Of a DNA stretch of 64,000 nt, positions 19,579 through 28,623 are shown piece after piece. Origin of the DNA: CAYFRC01 sp050946115. GTDB lineage: Bacteria; Bacillota; Clostridia; Christensenellales; Aristaeellaceae. The notes under the pieces are model-generated. The model was not told where the DNA came from. It worked only from the letters and a program-made list of their open reading frames with translations, and made no database searches. The position numbers were made by a program, and so were the translations under genes. The stretch is from positions 1 through 64,000 of the forward strand of contig JBMNUF010000002.1 in assembly GCA_050946115.1 (NCBI GenBank), read 5' to 3'. Within the stretch, counting starts at the first letter, position 1, and each line of letters opens with the position of its first letter.

Positions 19579-20361
19579 GTGTACAAGATGATGCTGCTGG
19601 ATGATGAGCCGATTATCATCGAGGGGCTTGCCAAAACTGTGGATTGGCAGGGAAACGGTTTCACACTGTCTGCAACCGCAAGAAACGGCGTAGAAGGGTT
19701 GGAAATCTTTGAAAGAGAGCAACCTGACGCAGTGATAACAGACATTCGTATGCGGCAGATGGATGGACTGCAATTCATCCGGAAGCTGCGGGAAAGGGGA
19801 TATGACACCGAAATAGCGGTTCTTACCGCCTTTGACGTGTTCGATTATGCAAAAACAGCATGCTCGCTGGGTGTGACAGAATTTATCTTGAAACCCATCA
19901 ACGATGAGGATCTGGAAAAAGCACTTTCGCACATGCTTGAAAATCTAAAACGGAAGGCAAAGGAGAAGGACACCGTCGAGAGCGCACGGAAGCTTCGTTC
20001 ACTTCTGAACGAGCTCGTGTCTGAACCGGGAGAGACGAGCAAAAACCCCATTGTCCGTGCAGCGGTGGAATATACACGTGCGCACATTTCCGAAACGTCG
20101 CTTTCCCTTATGATAGTTGCGAAAGAGTGCAGCGTTTCTGCGGACTACCTTGGAAAGCTATTCAAGAAGCACATGCATATTGCCTATAATCAGTATCTTA
20201 ACCGCGAAAGGATAAAGCTTGCTTGTCGTCTTTTATTGGACGAACGCTTTTCAGTCGGCGATGTCGCCTCCGCAGTGGGCTATGAAAGCCAAAGCTATTT
20301 TCAACTCAACTTCAAAAAGGAGACCGGTATGACCCCACGCGGCTACCGAATACAAAAGTGA
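19579..20361 (+). CDS. Response regulator, receiver plus AraC-type DNA-binding domain (YesN-like)
   Basis: The 260-residue product has a receiver domain with the acidic pair in MLLDDEP, the phosphoacceptor Asp55 in VITDIRMRQMDG, and the conserved Lys in EFILKPIND. A linker follows, then two AraC helix-turn-helix motifs in the last 100 residues (SLMIVAKECSVSADYLGKLF and FSVGDVASAVGYESQSYFQ). It starts at GTG with GGAGGG eight bases upstream. Its stop overlaps the GTG of the histidine kinase, so the two are coupled. It most likely activates the sugar importer downstream. Confidence 0.93.
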   Translation: MYKMMLLDDEPIIIEGLAKTVDWQGNGFTLSATARNGVEGLEIFEREQPDAVITDIRMRQMDGLQFIRKLRERGYDTEIAVLTAFDVFDYAKTACSLGVTEFILKPINDEDLEKALSHMLENLKRKAKEKDTVESARKLRSLLNELVSEPGETSKNPIVRAAVEYTRAHISETSLSLMIVAKECSVSADYLGKLFKKHMHIAYNQYLNRERIKLACRLLLDERFSVGDVASAVGYESQSYFQLNFKKETGMTPRGYRIQK

Positions 20362-22118
20362 ACACGATCAAACGAATGTCGCAAAGCCTGCTTCTTAGGG
20401 TAATTATAGTTTTTATTGCCGTACTGGTGCTATCCAACAGTGTAACTTTCACGTTCATGAATGGAGTCTTTCGCAGCAATACATTCAGCGAAGTTCTGCG
20501 TGGACAGATCTATTCCATGCAAAAAGTGAAAAAAGGCTTTGAAAACTGGACGGATCATTTGGAAAAGTCAACACTGGACATCATCTATGACAGCCATGTT
20601 CAGCAGTCTCTCATAGACATGGCTGATGGAGTTGGCATTTCACGCAGATTAACACAGCTTGCCTATAAGGAAGGGCTTTTGATCCTCTATGCTGACAACA
20701 AGCAGAACATATACACATCCAACAATGTATTCCGTCCCGGCGCAGATGCAGCATATTATATGCAAAGCGACCTGTACAACAGTTTTTGCCAAAGCTATGC
20801 CAGTCTGGTGTGGCGTGGAGAGGGTAGTTCGTTTTTACCTGTGAAGCTCAAGACCAATGAACTGATTCTGCTAACAGCCGGACGACAGGTGCGTCACTTG
20901 GAGTTAGACGTCGAGCCCGGCTTCCTGCTTATACAGTGCGCACCCGGAAAGCTTGCTCTCCACATTGAGGATTCTTTCATGAAAGAGGGCACACGTTATC
21001 TTCTGCTTACGCGGGATGGGCGGGTGCTCTATGATACACAGCAGGTGTATATGGCAGGCGATATCTTCCCTGATGCAGTCCTCTTGGGTAAAGCGCAAGG
21101 TAATGTAGAATACTATTTCGGGCATAGCAAGTTCGGAAAGCAGTTATACGTATTCGACCGAACGGAAGAAACTGACCTGATTCTTCTATCTTGCCTGCCT
21201 GAGGATTCTATCTATGAAGAAACCTTCCTCACCAGAAAGTTGTTGAGTGTGCTGCTGCTTTCCATGCTTTCCATTACCGTTATCGTACTCACGGGCATCT
21301 CCGGTTTTGTCAAGCCGCTTAACCAAATCATCCAAGCGCATAGACAGGTGCGAAACGGCGAATACGGCGTTCAGGTGGATGTGCGCCGTGCAGACGAGAT
21401 CGGCGAACTGGCACTTTCTTTCAACAAGATGAGCCGGGATTTAAAAGTGCAGGTAGCGCAGATCCACGAAAACGAGCAACAGCTGAAAAATGCGGAAATG
21501 GACGCATTGATGTACCAGGTTACACCGCATTTCCTGTACAACACGCTGGACAACATCAACATGCTTGCTAAGTGCAGTGATGAAAAGCGCATTTCTATGC
21601 TCATTACAGAATTAAGCGCACTCCTACGCGGTTCTCTGTCTGTGAAGACAGAAACTGTGCCTGTGAAGAACGAGCTTGCCTACACAGAGCACTATCTTAA
21701 AATCATGCAAATTCGTTATCCAAACCTATTCACGTATTCCATTGATTGTCCCTCCTCCCTTAAAAACGTGCAGATTCTCAAACTGATACTACAGCCGCTG
21801 GTAGAAAACTGCATCCATCATGCCTTTGAGTTCATGGATGAAGGTGGAATAATCCGCGTATCTGTCTGGAAAGAGGAAGAATGGCTTTATATCTGCGTAG
21901 AGGATAATGGTCCGCGGCTTTCCGAAATCAAAAAAAATCAAATGAATTATACTATCCGAAACGGGTCCGTGGAAAGGAACGGCGGAACAAATGTGGGGCT
22001 TGCCAATGTATTCCGCCGCGGTACCATCTATTATGGAGAAGATACGTTTGATTTGTTTTTATCAGGCTCGCGGTTGGGCGGATTGTGCGTGCGCGTAGCA
22101 ATCCGCCGTGCAAATTGA
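20358..22118 (+). CDS. Sensor histidine kinase, YesM-type (LytS/HisKA_7TM-like)
   Basis: The 586-residue membrane kinase has transmembrane segments near residues 12-35 and 292-313. Between them lies an extracellular sensing region, followed by a HAMP linker (RQVRNGEYGVQVDVRRADEI), the histidine motif MYQVTPHFLYNTLDNINML, and a C-terminal HATPase domain with PLVENCIHHAFEF (N-box) and VEDNGPRLSE (G-box). This architecture normally senses sugars, often together with a solute-binding protein. The start overlaps the response regulator stop by four bases. A solute-binding protein and two permeases follow, so the ligand is probably the imported sugar. Confidence 0.92.
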   Translation: MNTIKRMSQSLLLRVIIVFIAVLVLSNSVTFTFMNGVFRSNTFSEVLRGQIYSMQKVKKGFENWTDHLEKSTLDIIYDSHVQQSLIDMADGVGISRRLTQLAYKEGLLILYADNKQNIYTSNNVFRPGADAAYYMQSDLYNSFCQSYASLVWRGEGSSFLPVKLKTNELILLTAGRQVRHLELDVEPGFLLIQCAPGKLALHIEDSFMKEGTRYLLLTRDGRVLYDTQQVYMAGDIFPDAVLLGKAQGNVEYYFGHSKFGKQLYVFDRTEETDLILLSCLPEDSIYEETFLTRKLLSVLLLSMLSITVIVLTGISGFVKPLNQIIQAHRQVRNGEYGVQVDVRRADEIGELALSFNKMSRDLKVQVAQIHENEQQLKNAEMDALMYQVTPHFLYNTLDNINMLAKCSDEKRISMLITELSALLRGSLSVKTETVPVKNELAYTEHYLKIMQIRYPNLFTYSIDCPSSLKNVQILKLILQPLVENCIHHAFEFMDEGGIIRVSVWKEEEWLYICVEDNGPRLSEIKKNQMNYTIRNGSVERNGGTNVGLANVFRRGTIYYGEDTFDLFLSGSRLGGLCVRVAIRRAN

Positions 22119-22173
22119 CGGATTTTTTATAGAAACGGACGTTTATCTGCTATATTTAACGGTGTTCTCATAT

Positions 22174-22179
22174 TATAAT
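22174..22179 (+). promoter_or_regulatory. Candidate -10 box for the solute-binding protein gene
   Basis: The 94-base gap before the solute-binding protein gene is very AT-rich and holds TATAAT at 22174-22179, inside the dyad TATTAT (22171-22176) and ATAATA (22191-22196). No good -35 box is present, which would fit activation by the upstream response regulator. GAGGAGG follows before the ATG at 22213. Confidence 0.35.
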
Positions 22180-22212
22180 AATGATACCTAATAATATAGA
22201 GGAGGTTATAAT

Positions 22213-23520
22213 ATGCGTAAGATTCTGTCGGTAGTTCTTGTTCTCATGATGGTACTTTCTACAGTTTGCTTTGTTTCCGCAGATACCGTCACCATTACCA
22301 CACTGCATTCCGCAGGAGGGAACGAAAGCCACATCGAATACTGGCGAAATCAGGTTGCACAGTTTTCCGAGTATACCGAAGGCAAGTATGTGGTAGAAAC
22401 CGAAGAGATTCCCGGCGTTGCCGTTGATGTACGCACCAAGCTAAAAATGCTCAATGCCGCCAACAATCTGCCCACTCTTGTGAGCGATCTCGGCGCGGAG
22501 CCTGCTTTTCGCGACCTGCTCATCAGCAACAACCGCCTGGTCGACCTTAAACCCTACTTTGACGCTTCTCCCGAGTGGCAGTCAACTGCTTTCCCTGCAA
22601 GTGTTGCTTACAACACCGATGAAGAAGGCCATATGTACACTGCGCCCGCCACTTCTACCGACTATGTAGGCATATACTATAACAAGGAAATGCTTTCTGC
22701 TGTCGGTTATGATGAGTTCCCCACCACTTGGGATGACTTCTGGGCATGCTGCGAAGCCCTCAAGGCTAACGGCATAGCCCCCATCGCGCTACACACCACC
22801 GAGACCGGTTGGTGTCCCATGTTGATGGCGACTGCATATGTCGCGACTCTTGGCGAAGATGCCGGTGCCTTCTTGCGTATGAATTTTCCCTCTGACTTCA
22901 ACAACGAATATATGATTGCCATGGCTGAGTGCTTACAGAAGCTATTCCAGTACACCACGTCCGATGCAATCGGTGGCACTTACTCGTTGGCCAGCAACAA
23001 CTTCTGCGCAAGCAAGGCTGCGATGATTGCCAACGGTCCGTGGATGGCCGCATCCTTTTATGACACTCAATATGCGCCCGAAGGTTTTGCGGAAAAGGTT
23101 GGCTATGCTCCCTTCCCCGGCGGTATCATGCTAACTGATGAGGGAGAAAGCTATGGCTATGGCGTTTCCGCAGATTCCACCGAAGAGCAGATCGAGGCGG
23201 CTGTCGAATTCATCAAATTCCAAGCTATCCCCGAGCAGATTATTGCCGGAAGCCTTGAGTTTGGCTCCTTCTCTCATCTGGTTCCCATGGGCGAAGAAGA
23301 CATCTCCAAGCTTTCTCCCATCCTGCAGTCCGCAGCAGAAGCCGTTACCAAATGTACCGGCACTGCGCCACGCTATCAGGGTAAATGGGACAGCGTCGTG
23401 CAAACCGAAGTTATAGAGCAGGAGCTGCCCAACCTCGCGATGAATCTAATCACTCCTGAAGAGTTTGTGAACAAGATGACCGAAGGTGCGCAGCGCTACC
23501 TGACGGAAACGCAGAGCTGA
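22213..23520 (+). CDS. ABC transporter sugar-binding protein (family 1)
   Basis: This 435-residue extracytoplasmic protein has an N-terminal signal sequence (ILSVVLVLMMVLSTVCFVSA) predicted to be cut before DTVTITTL. The cysteine within it is not in a proper lipobox. The mature part has the family-1 sugar-binding fold, with STDYVGIYYNKEMLSAVGYDEFPTTWDDFW (residues about 152-181), written here as one continuous region of the standard YYNKxxxxxxG-xxxPxTWDE type, and ANGPWMAASF. It carries substrate to the two permeases that follow. Position after a YesM/YesN pair is typical of oligosaccharide uptake. A hairpin between this gene and the permeases should make it the most abundant component. The exact sugar cannot be deduced. 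Confidence 0.9.
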   Translation: MRKILSVVLVLMMVLSTVCFVSADTVTITTLHSAGGNESHIEYWRNQVAQFSEYTEGKYVVETEEIPGVAVDVRTKLKMLNAANNLPTLVSDLGAEPAFRDLLISNNRLVDLKPYFDASPEWQSTAFPASVAYNTDEEGHMYTAPATSTDYVGIYYNKEMLSAVGYDEFPTTWDDFWACCEALKANGIAPIALHTTETGWCPMLMATAYVATLGEDAGAFLRMNFPSDFNNEYMIAMAECLQKLFQYTTSDAIGGTYSLASNNFCASKAAMIANGPWMAASFYDTQYAPEGFAEKVGYAPFPGGIMLTDEGESYGYGVSADSTEEQIEAAVEFIKFQAIPEQIIAGSLEFGSFSHLVPMGEEDISKLSPILQSAAEAVTKCTGTAPRYQGKWDSVVQTEVIEQELPNLAMNLITPEEFVNKMTEGAQRYLTETQS

Positions 23521-23543
23521 CTTGAGCAAGAAACGTTTTTTAC

Positions 23544-23570
23544 GCAAAAGGGCAGTAATGCCCTTTTTGC
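23544..23570 (+). terminator. Hairpin between binding-protein and permease genes (partial terminator)
   Basis: GCAAAAGGGCA (23544-23554) pairs with TGCCCTTTTTGC (23559-23570) around the loop GTAA, with a T-rich tract in and after the stem. Such intercistronic hairpins let only part of the transcripts continue, giving much more binding protein than permease. Confidence 0.7.
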
Positions 23571-23595
23571 ATATTTTGTCAAAGGAGGATTCGCC

Positions 23596-24480
23596 GTGAG
23601 CAAGAGCTATACCAAGTGGATCGTTATGTTTCTTGCACCTACTATTCTGGTGTTCCTGCTTTTTTTCCTCTATCCCCTCCTTTCTGTGCTAATCACAAGC
23701 TTCACCAACTGGAACGGATACAACATGCCTGTGTTTATCGGAATAGAAAACTACGAAAAGTTGTTCACAAACCCGACATTTCATCAAGCGCTCAAGAACA
23801 CACTCATTTGGGCACTATGCGCAATCGCGATCCATGTGCCATTTGGTGTACTGGTTGCATTGATTTTGCATCGCAAGATGCGTTTTTGGCGCTTTACACG
23901 CGCTGTTTTCATGCTGCCCAATGTGATCGCTCCAAGTGCTATGGCGCTATTATACACATTTGTGTTTAAGCCGGATGAAGGTATTCTAAACAGCATTATC
24001 CGTGCCCTTGGCGTAAAGGACTTCCATCTCAACTGGTTGTACAACCCCAACACAGCCCTGCTTTCAGTAACACTAATCTGGCTATTTTATGCTGCGGTCA
24101 TTACACTCATTACACTAAGTGAGCTTCTAAGCGTTCCTGAGGAGCTTTTTGAGGCTGCTGAGATTGACGGAGCAAACAGCTGGCAGATCGACTGGCATAT
24201 CAATCTTCCTCTTTTAAGAAAAATCATCGGTACCGGTATGGTTATAGCAGTCACAGCTGTTTTTAAGAAGTTTGACATCATCTATATCACAACCAACGGC
24301 GGTCCGGGTAATGCAACCATGACAATGTCGGTCATGATGGTTAATGCCATTTCCAACACCATGAGCTATGGCTACGCCAACGCCATAGGTACAACGCTGA
24401 TCGTAATGGGAGTAATCGTGATGAAGGTATGCAATAAGGTGTTCTTAATGAATAGGAGCTCTTATGGGGAGGATGCATAG
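23596..24480 (+). CDS. Sugar ABC transporter permease, MalF/UgpA type
   Basis: The 294-residue protein has six predicted membrane helices. It carries the cytoplasmic EAA loop FEAAEIDGANSWQIDWHINLPLL, here split as EAAEIDGA and HINLPLL, which docks to the shared ATPase. It starts at GTG with AAAGGAGG upstream. Together with the next gene it forms the channel of a carbohydrate uptake system. No ATPase gene is present in the window, so an MsmX-like ATPase encoded elsewhere is presumably used. Confidence 0.92.
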   Translation: MSKSYTKWIVMFLAPTILVFLLFFLYPLLSVLITSFTNWNGYNMPVFIGIENYEKLFTNPTFHQALKNTLIWALCAIAIHVPFGVLVALILHRKMRFWRFTRAVFMLPNVIAPSAMALLYTFVFKPDEGILNSIIRALGVKDFHLNWLYNPNTALLSVTLIWLFYAAVITLITLSELLSVPEELFEAAEIDGANSWQIDWHINLPLLRKIIGTGMVIAVTAVFKKFDIIYITTNGGPGNATMTMSVMMVNAISNTMSYGYANAIGTTLIVMGVIVMKVCNKVFLMNRSSYGEDA

Positions 24481-24482
24481 GT

Positions 24483-25334
24483 ATGAGGATGAGAAAGAAG
24501 AAAAACCGGAAGTGTTCCATCGGGACGTACATATTGAGTTATTCGGTCATGGCATTTGTTATGCTAGTATGCCTGTTCCCGTTCGTATGGCTGCTCATTT
24601 CCTCTTTCAAAACAAACATGGAGATTTTGGGCGGCGCATTCACATGGCCACAGACACCGTCCTTCTATGGCTATAAGACCGCCATTGAGGTCAGCAAGAT
24701 TCACTTACGCTACACCACATCCATCACTGTAGCCGGCATTTCCACCATACTTGCACTGTTTCTTTATTCTATGTCAGCCTATGTACTCGCCCGTTATAAA
24801 TTCAAGGGACGTGATATTATCTTCACCATCCTCATGCTGACACTGCTAATTCCGAGCGAAGCCACTATTCAGCCAATCTACAAGCTCATCAATGCATTGG
24901 GACTGTATGACACGAAGACAGCGCTAATTTTAGTATACACTGCATTTGCCATGTGCATGTGCCTTTTCATGCTGCGTAGCAATTTTGCAGACATCCCGAA
25001 AGATCTTGAGGAAGCCGCTTATGTAGAAGGTGCCGGTTTCTTCTACACGTTTATACGCATTATGCTGCCGCTGGCGAAACCTGCGCTTGTGAGCGCCGGC
25101 GTACTGACATTCATCGGCAGCTGGAACGAGCTACTTTATGCGTTGCTTCTGACTTCCAGCGAAAAGAACCGTACGCTTCCGTTAATGCTGAAATATTTTA
25201 CCAGCAGCTTCTCCTTCAACTACCCCGCTATGTTCGCGGCTCTTATCATGTATATCACACCGAGCATCATCATCTATATTTTACTACAGGAACAGATCAA
25301 CACATCCATGGTGGCCGGCGCCGTAAAAGGCTAA
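24483..25334 (+). CDS. Sugar ABC transporter permease, MalG/UgpE type
   Basis: The 283-residue product has six membrane segments and the EAA loop LEEAAYVEGAGFFYTFIRIMLPL. It ends with the usual INTSMVAGAVKG tail of MalG-type permeases. The ATG is three bases after the previous stop, consistent with translation from the same message. It pairs with the MalF-type permease to form the import channel. Confidence 0.92.
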   Translation: MRMRKKKNRKCSIGTYILSYSVMAFVMLVCLFPFVWLLISSFKTNMEILGGAFTWPQTPSFYGYKTAIEVSKIHLRYTTSITVAGISTILALFLYSMSAYVLARYKFKGRDIIFTILMLTLLIPSEATIQPIYKLINALGLYDTKTALILVYTAFAMCMCLFMLRSNFADIPKDLEEAAYVEGAGFFYTFIRIMLPLAKPALVSAGVLTFIGSWNELLYALLLTSSEKNRTLPLMLKYFTSSFSFNYPAMFAALIMYITPSIIIYILLQEQINTSMVAGAVKG

Positions 25335-25353
25335 GAAAGAGAGGTGTATTCCC

Positions 25354-26586
25354 GTGACGGACAGAGAGATTCTTCGTACACTATCAGAAAAGGTCGCATC
25401 AATCGCCGCACTTCCCATACAGAAGGACACGGCGGAATTATACAGAGCAGTCAACAGCCGTCGCATGATCCGCCCGGTAGTACTTTTGGACGAATTGCCG
25501 TGGAACCAGCTCAACGGAGACGGTGAACTGACACTGCACTGCGCCGATCCTTTTCTGCGCACGGTGGAGGAGAAGCTGCGCAAAACACTATATCGCTGGA
25601 ACCACTGCCGCGGCGATTTGTTGGTAGAACCGTTCTATATGCTCGAACGTCGTGTCGAAATCGGCGATATCGGTGTAGATATCAAGGAGCGCATCACCGA
25701 CTTCGACAAGGGCAATACCATCGTTTCCCATGCATATATCGACCAGTTTTCGGATATGGAGTCCATTGAGAAGCTGCACGTCCCCGAAATCACGGTAGAT
25801 GATGAAACGACGCAGCTGCGCAAGGCAATTTTGGAAGATATATTCGGCGACATTCTCCCCATTCGCATAGTCGGCACACAATATGCCACTTACTACTGTC
25901 CGTGGGATAATATCGCAATGTGGCGAGGCGTGGAACCTATCTACTGCGACTTGTACGACAATCCGGAGCTGCTACATGCGCTCATGCGAAAAGTCGTAAA
26001 TATTCGAAAGGACGTTACAAATCGCTTAGAGGCGCTGAATGTCATGGAAAGCCATTCTCCCTACCTTCACTGCACAGCCGGTCTTGTAGACGATCTGCCC
26101 GGTGAAATCGAAGCCGGACACGTAACTCGCAAGAATTGCTGGGGGCGAGGCATGGCGCAGTGCTTTGCTTCCGTCTCTCCCGCCATGACAGACGAATTCG
26201 AGATCGAATATGCCAAAGAGTATTTCGACGGTTTCGGGCTCATCTATTACGGCTGCTGTGAGCCGCTTGACAAGAAGATTGAAGTCGTGAAGAAATTGCC
26301 GAACCTGCGCAAGCTGTCCATAACGCCATGGGCAGATGTACACAGTTGCGCTGAACAGATGGGAAAAGAGCTCGTGCTCTCCCGAAAGCCTAATCCCGCT
26401 GCCGTTGCCGTACCTGCACTTGACAGAGATTTGCTGCGCAAGGACATTCTCGAGACACTTGAAGCCTGCCGCGAGAATGGAACCTCTTGCGAGTTTGTGC
26501 TCAAGGATATATCCAGCGTGAATTACAACCCGCAGAATCTGACAGACTGGGAAGCAATCGTCATGGAGACCATCCGCCACTTCTGA
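25354..26586 (+). CDS. URO-D-fold protein (uroporphyrinogen decarboxylase-like), long form
   Basis: The 410-residue protein resembles the uroporphyrinogen-III-decarboxylase-like branch common beside sugar transporters in Clostridia. It is longer than HemE and lacks the classical HemE N-terminal RQAGR motif, so porphyrin synthesis is unlikely. Visible features are the cysteine-rich GLIYYGCCEPLD and SITPWADVHSCAEQMG segments in the C-terminal half and a repeated TDFD/IV pattern in the middle. The fold is shared with corrinoid-dependent methyltransferases (MtaA/CmuA), but no corrinoid protein gene lies nearby. GTG 25354 has GAGAGGTG eight bases upstream, 20 bases after the permease. Methyl transfer is the best guess; the substrate is unknown. 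Confidence 0.7.
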   Translation: MTDREILRTLSEKVASIAALPIQKDTAELYRAVNSRRMIRPVVLLDELPWNQLNGDGELTLHCADPFLRTVEEKLRKTLYRWNHCRGDLLVEPFYMLERRVEIGDIGVDIKERITDFDKGNTIVSHAYIDQFSDMESIEKLHVPEITVDDETTQLRKAILEDIFGDILPIRIVGTQYATYYCPWDNIAMWRGVEPIYCDLYDNPELLHALMRKVVNIRKDVTNRLEALNVMESHSPYLHCTAGLVDDLPGEIEAGHVTRKNCWGRGMAQCFASVSPAMTDEFEIEYAKEYFDGFGLIYYGCCEPLDKKIEVVKKLPNLRKLSITPWADVHSCAEQMGKELVLSRKPNPAAVAVPALDRDLLRKDILETLEACRENGTSCEFVLKDISSVNYNPQNLTDWEAIVMETIRHF

Positions 26587-26989
26587 TTTCGACGGCCATT
26601 CGCGTACGTGTTTTTTATCAAGAAGAACTTGCAGAACCTCTGCACGCATATAGATTTCCCGAAGAGATCCGAATGATGGCATGTACCACGGATACCGCCC
26701 GAAGCTTCAGCGATACCTGCACACGCTGACAATGGCAATATCGGTTCGCCGGACGGGCTACCAGCCTTCTTTAGTTGTTGTATCTGGCGACGATGAATGC
26801 CACGAAATAGTGTGGCTAGCAACGATAGGACCACAATCCGATCCGAGTGCATCTGTCAGGTTATTTCGCAAGCCGTATTTGTCGGTAAAACGTCGGGGTT
26901 CGGCAATCAAGCGACAGGATTTGTGCAGAGGCACTTTGTCTCAGGCGTCACCCTTGGTGCCATCAGAGAATAAAACCGGAGGTATATTC
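26587..26989. other. Intergenic stretch
   Basis: Between the two URO-D-like genes the frame upstream of the second gene stays open but has no ribosome site and no recognisable protein character. No hairpin, promoter or repeat stands out, apart from CCGGAGG immediately before the ATG at 26990. Confidence 0.3.
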
Positions 26990-27988
26990 ATGACAAGCAA
27001 AGAGATCGTCAAAGCCGCCATTCATTTCGGCAGACCGGAACGGATGCCTCTCAATTTCCCTGCCCTGGGCATGACCGACTATGGTGACGCAGGCTGGAAC
27101 CAAACCGGCACCGGTGACAGACGCCTCAAACGTACACTGGACGAGTGGGGCTGTACATGGGGGCGGACGGATGTCAAAAATATGGGGCAGGTGGTCGCCC
27201 ACCCGTTGGATGACTGGAGCAAACTCGACGGTTATCGATGGCCTGATCCGGACAACGAGGCCTTCTTTGACGGAATGGAGCGCCGTTTTGACGGCAAAGA
27301 AGACAAGTACATGGAAACCGGTATATTTATGGTGCTGTTTGAGCGCATGCATGCCCTGCGCGGTTTCCAGAACACCCTGGAGGATTTGTACCTGGAACGA
27401 GAAAAGATAGAGATGCTGGCCGATCGCATCGTGGAATTTGACGTGCGCATCATTGAGAATATTGCCTCCCGCTTCCCGGGCATGATTGACGGCATAGGCT
27501 TTTCTGACGACTGGGGCACAGAGCTGAATACATTCATTTCTCCCACACTCTTCAACGAATTCTTTCTCCCTCGCTACAAGATTCTTTTCGCTGCCTGCCA
27601 TAAGGCGGGCTGGGATGTCACGCTGCACTCCTGCGGCAAGGTAAACCGATTTATCGAGCCGCTTATATCAATCGGCCTGGATGCAATCAACCTGCAGCAA
27701 CCGCGTACATTGGGCATAGAGGAAATAGGCAGGCTGTATGCCGGACGCATCTGCTTTGTGTCCCTGTGTGACATTCAGCATACACTGCCTTTCAAAGGAA
27801 AGAAAGACATCGAGGAAGAAGCAGCGCTGCTCATCAATTGCTGGGGCACGGACAGAGGCGGTTTCATACTTTCGGATTATGGTGACGGTGAGGCCATCGG
27901 AGTGCCCGATATTAAAAAGCAATGGATGCTCGACGCGTTTCTTGCCAACGACCGATGGAAGGAAATTAACGTAGATAAAGAGTCATGA
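26990..27988 (+). CDS. URO-D-fold methyltransferase-like protein
   Basis: The 332-residue product starts with MTSKEIVKAAIHFGRPERMP, the usual entry of URO-D-family methyltransferase-like proteins. It has a central DDWGTELNTFISPTLFNEF segment and VTLHSCGKVNRFI, where His-x-Cys resembles the zinc site that activates a thiol methyl acceptor in MtaA-type enzymes. The third zinc ligand region is replaced by GGFILSDYGDG. ATG 26990 follows CCGGAGG; the longer open frame upstream has no ribosome site. It probably works with the longer URO-D paralogue and the sugar importer, perhaps removing methyl groups from a methylated substrate, but this is inference. Confidence 0.78.
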   Translation: MTSKEIVKAAIHFGRPERMPLNFPALGMTDYGDAGWNQTGTGDRRLKRTLDEWGCTWGRTDVKNMGQVVAHPLDDWSKLDGYRWPDPDNEAFFDGMERRFDGKEDKYMETGIFMVLFERMHALRGFQNTLEDLYLEREKIEMLADRIVEFDVRIIENIASRFPGMIDGIGFSDDWGTELNTFISPTLFNEFFLPRYKILFAACHKAGWDVTLHSCGKVNRFIEPLISIGLDAINLQQPRTLGIEEIGRLYAGRICFVSLCDIQHTLPFKGKKDIEEEAALLINCWGTDRGGFILSDYGDGEAIGVPDIKKQWMLDAFLANDRWKEINVDKES

Positions 27989-27999
27989 ACGTGCACGTT
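27988..27999. repeat. 12-bp perfect palindrome after the URO-D-like gene
   Basis: AACGTGCACGTT is its own reverse complement and overlaps the stop of the preceding gene. It is too short to be a terminator without a T-run and could be a protein-binding site. Confidence 0.3.
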
Positions 28000-28474
28000 A
28001 AATTGGATTGGGTCGATTGCCAAAGTAAACGCAGCGGCAGAGCAAAGAGGAATTGCCTTTGGTCGGGCAAAGGAAGGGTAGCATTTAGCCCGGCATAAAA
28101 ACTTCGGCAGTGTGGGATTCTTTCTGTTAAGTCCCTTCTTTGGCTTCAAGCGTGGACAGACAGAGCGCCTTCAGCGCATGCAGGCTCTCTATGGCGTTGG
28201 TGGTATAGATTATCGTCTGTACATCCTCGAACCTGCAGAACCTTCTTCTGTTGTGATGTTCCGCTTCGCCATGATAACAGCATCCTATGTTTTATTATCA
28301 CAGAACCCTTGCCCCTCTCCTATTTACAGACTTTTTTGACAGGCTCAAAGAATATGCAAATACGTTATCTGTTGCACGTCGGCGACGGCGTTGCGCAGAC
28401 GATCAGGGCCATCTTGAAATGGCTTTCCTATCCTTAATTCATACATAAAGCGCACGTAATATTTTCCAAACCAT
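28000..28474. other. Intergenic stretch
   Basis: About 475 bases without a supportable gene. One plus-strand frame (28112-28339) is open but has no ribosome site and no recognisable features. No clear terminator hairpin was found. The stretch ends at a strong promoter for the aldo/keto reductase. Confidence 0.3.
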
Positions 28475-28503
28475 TGACAAGGCACATTGTTTAGGATAAT
28501 ATA
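28475..28503 (+). promoter_or_regulatory. Sigma-A promoter of the aldo/keto reductase operon
   Basis: TTGACA at 28475-28480 and TAATAT at 28498-28503 are separated by 17 bases. The transcript would begin near 28510 and cover the reductase, the SGNH hydrolase and the Gfo/Idh gene, which follow closely. Confidence 0.7.
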
Positions 28504-28623
28504 GTATTATGGGAATGGATCGCTCTTTTGTCAGTGCGATATCTTTTGCAAGAAGATTTCGGGCAGAAGAGGAACCCAACGCTTCCTTCGGAAAGGCACA
28601 AGCGACAGAAAGGAGAACTATCC

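Noticed and set aside
25354..27988. HemE (haem biosynthesis) for the two URO-D-like genes
   Set aside because: Neither has the HemE N-terminal arginine motif, one is too long, and the context is sugar transport rather than haem genes.
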